A stretch of 7,871 nt of DNA from positions 1 through 7,871 of the forward strand of contig CAIVPY010000261.1 in the NCBI GenBank assembly GCA_903907885.1, given 5' to 3'. The position numbers were made by a program, and so were the translations under genes. This DNA is from an uncultured Bacteroidota bacterium (GTDB taxonomy: Bacteria; Bacteroidota; Bacteroidia; UKL13-3). Of the stretch, positions 1-5,694 are shown one piece after another. The notes below the pieces were generated by a model that searched no databases, was not told where the DNA came from, and was given only the letters and a program-made list of their open reading frames with translations. The first letter of the stretch is position 1. Each line of letters starts with the position of its first letter.

Positions 1-219
1 ATTCAACTTCTATAAATAATTTACAAGGGGTTCTTTTTGAAAAATGAATTTTACAATCCTAATATGCTGTATTTTCGCAACACATTGTCAAATGCTAAAA
101 CGTTTAGGACACTATTGGTTTCAACTAATAACAAAATGTGTATAAGCAGCATTTATTTGATTATAAAATTTTGATTCAAAATTGCATATTTGTTATCAGA
201 TAATATATAATTTAATTAT
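1..219. other. AT-rich intergenic leader upstream of pyc
   Basis: This stretch holds no convincing gene. One frame is open from base 3 to a TGA at 45-47, so a 14-codon tail of an upstream + strand gene is possible but cannot be shown. Promoter signals are weak. A TAttTTCG at 70-77 resembles the Bacteroidota -7 element, but the nearest TTTG (36-39) is about 30 bp upstream, too far for the usual spacing of about 20 bp. A second partial match, CAtaTTTG at 185-192, lies closer to the gene. Two odd-centred palindromes, at 167-183 and 205-221, are listed separately. No Shine-Dalgarno sequence precedes the start at 220, which is normal for Bacteroidota. Confidence 0.6.
167..183. repeat. 17-bp palindrome AATTTTGA-T-TCAAAATT, possible operator
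   Basis: The 8-bp arms (167-174 and 176-183) are perfect reverse complements around a single central T at 175. The site lies about 37 bp before the pyc start and next to a partial promoter-like element at 185-192, a position where a dimeric regulator could act. The region is very AT-rich, so chance is a real alternative. No regulator can be named. Confidence 0.35.
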
Positions 220-221
220 AT
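205..221. repeat. 17-bp AT-only palindrome reaching into the pyc start codon
   Basis: The arms ATATAATT (205-212) and AATTATAT (214-221) are perfect reverse complements around T213, and the last two bases are the first two of the pyc ATG. An alternative pairing, TTTAATT (211-217) with AATTAAA (225-231), would put the start codon in a 7-nt loop. All the pairs are A-T, so either RNA structure would be weak. It may simply reflect the AT-rich leader that Bacteroidota often have before start codons. Confidence 0.3.
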
Positions 222-3200
222 GCGAATTAAAAGACTTTTAGTCGCCAATCGTGGCGAAATTGCCATCCGAGTTTTTCGTGCTGCTACTGAACTTAACATT
301 AGAACAATAGCCGTTTATACATACGAAGATCGTTATAGTCTTCATCGCTACAAGGCCGATGAAAGTTATCAAATTGGTAAAGAAACAGATCCTTTAAAAC
401 CTTATTTAGATATTGAAGAAATTATCCATGTAGCTAAAAACGAAAAAGTGGATGCAATTCACCCTGGTTACGGATTTCTAAGTGAAAATGCACATTTTGC
501 TACTCGATGCCGAGAGGAGGGAATCATATTTATCGGTCCTGACCCTGAGGTAATGAAAAGCCTTGGCGATAAGGTATTGGCTAAAAAAGTAGCTATAGAA
601 TCTAATGTGCCTATCATAGAAGATAGTCATATTGATTTAAAAACATTTGAGGATACGCGCAGCGAAGCTGCGCGTATCAAATACCCAGTAATGATTAAAG
701 CTGCTGCAGGTGGTGGTGGACGTGGCATGCGTGTGGTAAGAAATGAAGAATCATTAGAAGCATTGTTTAATGAAGCCAGAAACGAAGCCCGTGTAGCCTT
801 TGGGGATGATACTGTTTTCTTAGAAAAGTTTATTGAAACACCTCGCCATATTGAAGTGCAAATTGTGGGTGATCGACATGGCAATTTGGTGCATTTGTTT
901 GAACGTGATTGCTCTGTACAACGCAGATTCCAAAAGGTGATTGAAATGGCCCCTGCTCCTAACTTAAAAGCTGAAACAAAAAAAGCTCTCTATGATTATG
1001 CCCTTAAAATATGTAAGAAGGTAAATTATAACAATGTAGGTACCGTTGAGTTTTTGGTTGATCCTGAAGAAAAAGTATACTTCATTGAAGTAAACCCTCG
1101 CATACAAGTAGAACATACCGTTACAGAAGAAGTTACAGGAATTGACATTGTAAAAACCCAAATTCTAATAGCTCAAGGTCATCGTTTAGATTCACCTGAA
1201 ATCAATATACTTTCTCAAAGTCAAATTAGTTGCGAAGGTTATGCGGTGCAAGTGCGCATCACCACTGAAGATCCCGCCAATAATTTCAAACCCGATCATG
1301 GAACCATTATAGCATATCGCAATGCGGGTGGACCAGGCATCAGGTTAGATGAAGGGAGTGCTTATCCAAATGTGAAAATCTCTCCTTTCTTCGATTCACT
1401 TTTGGTTAAAATTACAGCAAGTGGAAAAACACTTTCAGAAGCCAGTAACAGATTGGTGCGCGTATTGAGAGAGTTCAGAATAAGAGGGGTAAAAACCAAT
1501 ATCATTTTCTTAGAAAATGTTCTACGTCATAAAGAATTCTTGGCAGGAAAAACTACTGTAAAATTTATAGACTCCCACCCTGAGTTATTTAAGTTTTCAA
1601 AAGCTCTTGACAGAGGTACCAAAGCTCTACAATACATAGCTGAAGTTACAGTTAACGGAAATGAAGATGTAAAATCGATTAATCCTAATATGCATTTTAG
1701 AAATGCGATAGTTCCAGATTTTAACCATTATACTGAATACCCTAAAGGTACAAAAGACCGATTAAAAGAATTAGGAAGAGATGGATTTACAAAATGGCTC
1801 TTACATGAGAAAGCCATACATTACACCGATTGTACAATGCGTGATGCGCATCAAAGTTTGTTGGCTACAAGGGTTCGTACATCAGACATACTTCGTATTG
1901 CTGAAAGTTTTGCTAAAAATCATCCTGAGATGTTTAGCATCGAGATGTGGGGTGGTGCCACTTTTGATGTAGCACTTCGATTTTTACATGAAGACCCTTG
2001 GCAACGCTTACAACTATTGAGAGAAGCCATTCCAAACACTATGTTCCAAATGCTAATTAGAGGCTCAAATGCAGTTGGTTACAAAGCTTATCCTGATAAT
2101 TTAGTAGAAAGATTTATTGAAGAAAGTGGAAAGAATGGAATTGACGTTTTTAGGATATTTGATTCACTCAACTGGATTGAAGGCATGCGAGTGAGTATCA
2201 ATGCTGTGAATGAGAGAACCGAAGGTTTAGCAGAGGCTTGTATTGCTTATACGGGCGACTTCCAAAACCCTGAGAAAAACCAAAAATTCAATCTTAATTA
2301 TTACCTCGATTTAGCTAAGCAACTTGAAGATGCGGGTGCTCATATTTTAGGAATAAAAGACATGGCGGGGTTGCTTAAACCATACCAAGCACAGATACTG
2401 ATTACTGAACTAAAAAAATCGATTAGTATACCTATTCATTTACATACACATGATACCTCTAGTATTCAACCTGCCACCTATCTAAAAGCCATAGAAGCAG
2501 GAGTGGATGTGATTGATGTGGCATTGGCAAGTATGAGTGGTTTAACTTCTCAACCAAATTTCAACTCCATCGTTGCCATGATGGAAGGTCATGAAAGGGA
2601 ACAAAAAATCAACCTGAAATCATTAAATAAATTCAGCAACTATTGGGAAAGCATTCGTGAATATTACTATCCATTTGAAAGTGATTTGAAAGCAGGAACT
2701 GCCGAAGTTTACGACCATGAAATTCCAGGTGGACAATACTCAAATCTTCGCCCACAAGCCCGCAGTTTAGGCTTAGAAGACAAATTCGAGACCATCAAAG
2801 AGAATTATGAAGTGGTAAACAAAATGTTTGGCGACATTGTGAAAGTAACTCCATCAAGTAAAGTGGTAGGTGATATGGCATTATTCATGACTTCAAATGG
2901 ATATACAGAAAAAGACATTTACGAAAAAGGTGATAGCATCAGTTTCCCTGATTCAGTTATAGAACTTTTTAGAGGAGATTTAGGCCAAAATCCAGGTGGC
3001 TTCCCTCCTGAATTGGCTAAAGTAATTTTGAAATCGCAAAAAGCATACACTGACAGGCCTAATGCCCATCTTGCACCTGTTGATTTTGATAAAGAATTTG
3101 AAGCATTTCAAACACAATTCGGTCATGATTATATTTTCTTAGACTTCTTGTCTTATAAATTTTATCCAAAGGTATTTGAAGGTTATGCTGACATGAAAAG

Positions 3201-3654
3201 TAAGTTTGGTGACTTGTGGCACATACCTACCGCTACTTTCTTTTATGGCTTAAAAAACAATGAAGAAGTTTTAATTGAACTAGGTAGAGGAAAGAACATT
3301 TTGGTGCGAATGGTTAACACCATCAATGATGGAGAAGGTAAAGTAACTGCCCTATTCAGACTAAATGGACAAACTCGTGCCATAGAAGTGAAGGACAAGA
3401 AATTTACGGGTACCAAAGCGGCTAATAAAAAGGTAAGCAATGCCGATGAAGTGGGTTCACCATTGCAAGGAAGACTATCAAAAGTATTGGTAAAAATTGG
3501 AGATAAAATAGAAAAGAATACCCAACTCTTTGCCATCGAAGCCATGAAAATGGAAAGTACCATCTTAGCTCCAAAAGCAGGTGTTGTTAAATCTATTTAC
3601 TTAAAAGATGGCTCTCTAATAGAACAAGATGATGCTGTGGTTGAGATTGCTTAG
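220..3654 (+). CDS. pyc: Pyruvate carboxylase, single-chain, biotin-dependent
   Basis: Catalyses pyruvate + bicarbonate + ATP to oxaloacetate in the cytoplasm, refilling the TCA cycle and feeding gluconeogenesis. Its 1144 residues match the usual length of about 1150 for the alpha4-type enzyme. The biotin carboxylase part (about 1-455) shows HPGYGFLSEN at 81-90, the glycine-rich ATP loop starting at K160 (AAAGGGGRGMR follows), and E290/N292/R294/E298 in EVNPRIQVEH. The carboxyltransferase part (from about 530) has R541, D542 and Q545 in RDAHQS, FRIFDSLNW at 644-652, pyruvate-binding R614, the carbamylated-lysine candidate K713, metal ligands H742 and H744, and catalytic T877. A linking/allosteric region lies around 456-525 and again after about 990. 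The C-terminal carrier domain has biotin-accepting K1110 in EAMKMES. The start at 220 is chosen because MRIKRLLVANRGEIAIR begins exactly where the family does. No catalytic residue is missing. The gene probably heads a unit with the two genes downstream. Residues 145-153 are encoded by a perfect inverted repeat (652-678). Confidence 0.98.
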   Translation: MRIKRLLVANRGEIAIRVFRAATELNIRTIAVYTYEDRYSLHRYKADESYQIGKETDPLKPYLDIEEIIHVAKNEKVDAIHPGYGFLSENAHFATRCREEGIIFIGPDPEVMKSLGDKVLAKKVAIESNVPIIEDSHIDLKTFEDTRSEAARIKYPVMIKAAAGGGGRGMRVVRNEESLEALFNEARNEARVAFGDDTVFLEKFIETPRHIEVQIVGDRHGNLVHLFERDCSVQRRFQKVIEMAPAPNLKAETKKALYDYALKICKKVNYNNVGTVEFLVDPEEKVYFIEVNPRIQVEHTVTEEVTGIDIVKTQILIAQGHRLDSPEINILSQSQISCEGYAVQVRITTEDPANNFKPDHGTIIAYRNAGGPGIRLDEGSAYPNVKISPFFDSLLVKITASGKTLSEASNRLVRVLREFRIRGVKTNIIFLENVLRHKEFLAGKTTVKFIDSHPELFKFSKALDRGTKALQYIAEVTVNGNEDVKSINPNMHFRNAIVPDFNHYTEYPKGTKDRLKELGRDGFTKWLLHEKAIHYTDCTMRDAHQSLLATRVRTSDILRIAESFAKNHPEMFSIEMWGGATFDVALRFLHEDPWQRLQLLREAIPNTMFQMLIRGSNAVGYKAYPDNLVERFIEESGKNGIDVFRIFDSLNWIEGMRVSINAVNERTEGLAEACIAYTGDFQNPEKNQKFNLNYYLDLAKQLEDAGAHILGIKDMAGLLKPYQAQILITELKKSISIPIHLHTHDTSSIQPATYLKAIEAGVDVIDVALASMSGLTSQPNFNSIVAMMEGHEREQKINLKSLNKFSNYWESIREYYYPFESDLKAGTAEVYDHEIPGGQYSNLRPQARSLGLEDKFETIKENYEVVNKMFGDIVKVTPSSKVVGDMALFMTSNGYTEKDIYEKGDSISFPDSVIELFRGDLGQNPGGFPPELAKVILKSQKAYTDRPNAHLAPVDFDKEFEAFQTQFGHDYIFLDFLSYKFYPKVFEGYADMKSKFGDLWHIPTATFFYGLKNNEEVLIELGRGKNILVRMVNTINDGEGKVTALFRLNGQTRAIEVKDKKFTGTKAANKKVSNADEVGSPLQGRLSKVLVKIGDKIEKNTQLFAIEAMKMESTILAPKAGVVKSIYLKDGSLIEQDDAVVEIA
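652..678 (+). repeat. Perfect GC-rich hairpin inside pyc, 12-bp stem and GAA loop
   Basis: The left arm GATACGCGCAGC (652-663) and right arm GCTGCGCGTATC (667-678) are exact reverse complements separated by GAA (664-666). By count 17 of the 27 bases are G or C, well above the surrounding gene. The element begins on a codon boundary and covers exactly nine codons (residues 145-153, DTRSEAARI). These fall in the segment leading into the ATP-grasp B subdomain, just before K160. The stem ends at mismatch G651/A679. The protein does not look longer here than other pyruvate carboxylases as I recall them, so it is not an obvious insertion. Confidence 0.85.
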
Positions 3655-3697
3655 TTTTTAAATGTGTGTTTTATCTATTCATACAATTTGAAGCTAT

Positions 3698-5158
3698 ATG
3701 ACGATATCAAGTAACAAGCAAATGTTTTGGATAGGTTTATTTCTACTTTCATTACTAAGTTATTTTATAATCTTTCTTCATCTCGACAGTTTAGCTTTAC
3801 AATGCTGGGATGAATCAGTATATGCTATTAATGCTTTTCGTTTCTTGCAAAACCCACACCCAATTATGGTTTACGATTATTGGGGAAATCCAGAACTATT
3901 TTCACCCAAACCGCCCTTTCATATTTGGTGCATCGCATTATCTTATAAAATATTTGGGGTAAATGAGTTTGCACTAAGATTTCCTGTGGCGATTTTTGCA
4001 CTGAGTACATTTTTATGTATATATATTTTTAGTGGCTTATTTATAAAAAACAATTTTTTAGCATTCACTTCTTCTCTAATATTTTTAAGTTCAATTGGGT
4101 TTTACCAACTTCACATAACCCGAACAGGAGATACAGATGTCACTTTCGTTTTTTTTGCTGTATTCAGCAGCATTTGTTTTTTTATACTTTGTATTAATAA
4201 AACAAATAATAAGTTGGCTAATTATTTGTTTTGGTTAGGTATGACTTTGGGCGTTTACACCAAAGGTCCTGGAATATTAGTGCTTGTACCTTGTTTTATG
4301 ACTTGGTTTTTACTCCATAAAAACAATAATAGAATAATAAAAGACATACATTTCTATTTGGGCATGACAGCCTTTTTAGCCATTACAATTTCCTATTATT
4401 TAATACGCGAACAATTAAACCCAGGTTTTTTGCAAGCTGTATATAAGCAAGAATTAAGTGGGCGATTAATATCAAACTCTTTATTACAAAGCGATACACA
4501 CCCTTGGTATTATTATATCGAAAGAATGTATAAGCAAGAGTATTTTATGCCTTGGGTACTATGTATGCCTTTATGTATGGTTATTCATGTTTTCTCAAAA
4601 CAATCAATTGAAAAAAGCTTGGCTACCTATTGCTTAATAATCTTGTTTGTATTGTGCTTTTTTATTTTCAGAACAGATGTGAAAAAAGATTGGTATGATG
4701 CCATATTATATCCCTTTTTATCATTATACATCGCATCGGTATTCGCTGCTTTTATAAAAAACAAAAAACAACTTTACACCAAAGTGATAATAACAGCTAT
4801 TATATTATTGTCTGTGAAACCATGTATTTCTATAATAAATAAAAACTATTCCTCAGTTGAAACCAACCACCTAAAAAAGTTTATCGAAAACCTTAGGTCA
4901 GAGAAAAAATATACCAAAACCCTGCGCATGTTCAATCTGGATTATAACTATTCTTTATACTATTATTTTATGCTCGACAAAGAAAAAGGATACAACAATA
5001 AAGAAATAACTTCGATAGAATATATCCAACAAGGCGATACCATAGCTGTGATGAAAGAAGCCCGTGAAATTGATTTGAGTAAAAAATTTGACCTTGTTGA
5101 AATTTATCGTCATAAAGATTGTGCTATATTTTTGGTTAAAAACTTGAAAAATAATTGA
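3698..5158 (+). CDS. ArnT/PMT_2-like GT-C glycosyltransferase, polytopic membrane protein
   Basis: Likely an inner-membrane enzyme that moves a sugar from a polyprenyl-phosphate donor onto a lipid or protein acceptor on the periplasmic side. The 486-residue protein starts with a membrane segment (about 10-28). It is followed by WDE at 37-39, with D38 as the likely catalytic acid residue of the first loop. SPKPPFHIW at 69-77 and RTGDTD at 142-147 are further hallmarks of the ArnT/PMT_2 group. Later landmarks are YTKGPG at 187-192, HPWYYYI at 268-274 and RTDVKKDWY at 325-333, the last resembling the conserved motif before the late helices. About ten or more hydrophobic segments reach to about residue 375. 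The last 110 or so residues are polar and probably a soluble C-terminal domain. The start is the first in-frame ATG that keeps the N-terminal helix; no Shine-Dalgarno is visible. It lies 43 bp after pyc with no terminator between, so co-transcription is plausible. Acceptor and donor sugar cannot be predicted; no lipid A or undecaprenyl-sugar gene lies in the window. Confidence 0.85.
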   Translation: MTISSNKQMFWIGLFLLSLLSYFIIFLHLDSLALQCWDESVYAINAFRFLQNPHPIMVYDYWGNPELFSPKPPFHIWCIALSYKIFGVNEFALRFPVAIFALSTFLCIYIFSGLFIKNNFLAFTSSLIFLSSIGFYQLHITRTGDTDVTFVFFAVFSSICFFILCINKTNNKLANYLFWLGMTLGVYTKGPGILVLVPCFMTWFLLHKNNNRIIKDIHFYLGMTAFLAITISYYLIREQLNPGFLQAVYKQELSGRLISNSLLQSDTHPWYYYIERMYKQEYFMPWVLCMPLCMVIHVFSKQSIEKSLATYCLIILFVLCFFIFRTDVKKDWYDAILYPFLSLYIASVFAAFIKNKKQLYTKVIITAIILLSVKPCISIINKNYSSVETNHLKKFIENLRSEKKYTKTLRMFNLDYNYSLYYYFMLDKEKGYNNKEITSIEYIQQGDTIAVMKEAREIDLSKKFDLVEIYRHKDCAIFLVKNLKNN

Positions 5159-5174
5159 TGCTTATATTTTAAAA

Positions 5175-5573
5175 ATGGAAATCACATATAAACTTGATAC
5201 AACACCTGAAGTTGAACTAATTATTGACCTTTATAACAGTTCGGGCATTAATAGACCAACGAAAGACAAAGACAGAATAGCGAAAATGTTTGCTCATTCT
5301 AATTTAATTGTAACGGCTTGGGACAATGATAAACTGGTAGGTATTGCCCGCTCACTTACAGATTTTTCATATTGTTGTTATCTGTCTGACATTGCTGTTA
5401 GACAGGAATACAAGAGTGCAGGAATTGGTAAACAGCTTATTGCATTAACAAAAGAAAAAATAGGTGAGCAAACAATGCTTTTGTTATTATCAGCTCCAGC
5501 CGCTATGAACTATTATCCCAAACTCAATTTCGAAAAAGTAGAAAATGGGTTTATAATTAAGAGGATGAGGTAA
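5175..5573 (+). CDS. GNAT-family N-acetyltransferase, small single-domain
   Basis: A 132-residue cytoplasmic protein, the usual size for a one-domain GNAT enzyme, which transfers an acetyl group from acetyl-CoA to an amine. The fold order is visible. An N-terminal strand and helix with a variable segment (about 1-42) comes first, then the central strands LIVTAWDNDKLVGIARSLTD (44-63) and YLSDIAVRQEY (69-79). The acetyl-CoA loop KSAGIG follows at 80-85; the common Q/R-x-x-G-x-G/A pattern is met except that K80 replaces Q or R. The C-terminal part has the Y-P-K-L-N-F element (114-119), typical of the last strands where a catalytic tyrosine often sits (Y113 or Y114 here). The ATG lies 16 bp after the glycosyltransferase stop, so the two are probably co-transcribed. 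An earlier ATG overlapping that stop is out of frame. Substrate unknown; it could act on a small molecule or a protein. Confidence 0.88.
   Translation: MEITYKLDTTPEVELIIDLYNSSGINRPTKDKDRIAKMFAHSNLIVTAWDNDKLVGIARSLTDFSYCCYLSDIAVRQEYKSAGIGKQLIALTKEKIGEQTMLLLLSAPAAMNYYPKLNFEKVENGFIIKRMR
5382..5405 (+). repeat. Imperfect hairpin within the GNAT gene
   Basis: CTGTCTGAC (5382-5390) pairs with GTTAGACAG (5397-5405) over nine positions, with one G-U pair, around a 6-nt loop. It lies over codons for L70 to Q77 of the acetyltransferase. No T-run follows, so it is not a terminator. It may be a chance result of coding the LSDIAVRQ strand. Confidence 0.3.
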
Positions 5574-5589
5574 TGAATACTTGATTCAT
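5573..5589 (+). terminator. Weak hairpin at the end of the GNAT gene, possible terminator
   Basis: ATGAAT (5573-5578) and ATTCAT (5584-5589) form a 6-bp AT-rich stem around ACTTG, starting at the last base of the stop codon. Only a broken T-rich stretch (AAACTTTTATT) follows, and a cleaner T-run at 5638-5644 has no stem in front of it. As an intrinsic terminator it is poor. It is listed because it is the only candidate between the pyc unit and the AsmA-like gene. Confidence 0.2.
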
Positions 5590-5663
5590 AAACTTTTATT
5601 CCTCCGATAATTCCTGCATCCAAACAAATGACAATAATTTTTTTATGCTTTTATAGGATGTTA

Positions 5664-5671
5664 TATCTTCG
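5664..5671 (+). promoter_or_regulatory. Candidate Bacteroidota -7 promoter element for the AsmA-like gene
   Basis: TATCTTCG matches the TAnnTTTG consensus of the Bacteroidota housekeeping sigma factor at all but one defined position. Transcription would begin around 5677, giving a leader of about 18 nt before the ATG at 5695. The -33 TTTG is degenerate: the T-rich TTTTATG near 5641-5647 lies at roughly the right distance but lacks a proper TTG. The 121-bp gap before the gene, much longer than the 16- and 43-bp gaps upstream, fits a separate promoter here. Confidence 0.4.
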
Positions 5672-5694
5672 CCACCTTATAATTAACAGCTAAC

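Noticed and set aside
50..152. 33-codon - strand frame from ATG at 152 to TAA at 50
   Set aside because: It is too short, has no recognisable sequence or ribosome site, and is expected by chance in AT-rich DNA.
627..1161. Antisense open frames within pyc (627-884 and 964-1161)
   Set aside because: They fall opposite the highly conserved biotin carboxylase domain and encode nothing recognisable.
1781..1972. Short + strand frame overlapping pyc in another phase
   Set aside because: It overlaps the conserved start of the carboxyltransferase domain (RDAHQS region) and has no independent support.
3243..3563. Antisense frame opposite the biotin carrier end of pyc
   Set aside because: It is a shadow of the conserved carrier domain, including EAMKMES, with no domain of its own.
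5158..5172. ATG overlapping the glycosyltransferase stop (TGATG)
   Set aside because: It reads only four codons before a TAA and is out of frame with the GNAT gene, so it is not a coupled start for it.
5574..5585. ATG overlapping the GNAT stop (TAATG)
   Set aside because: It meets a TGA after three codons, so it is not a new gene.
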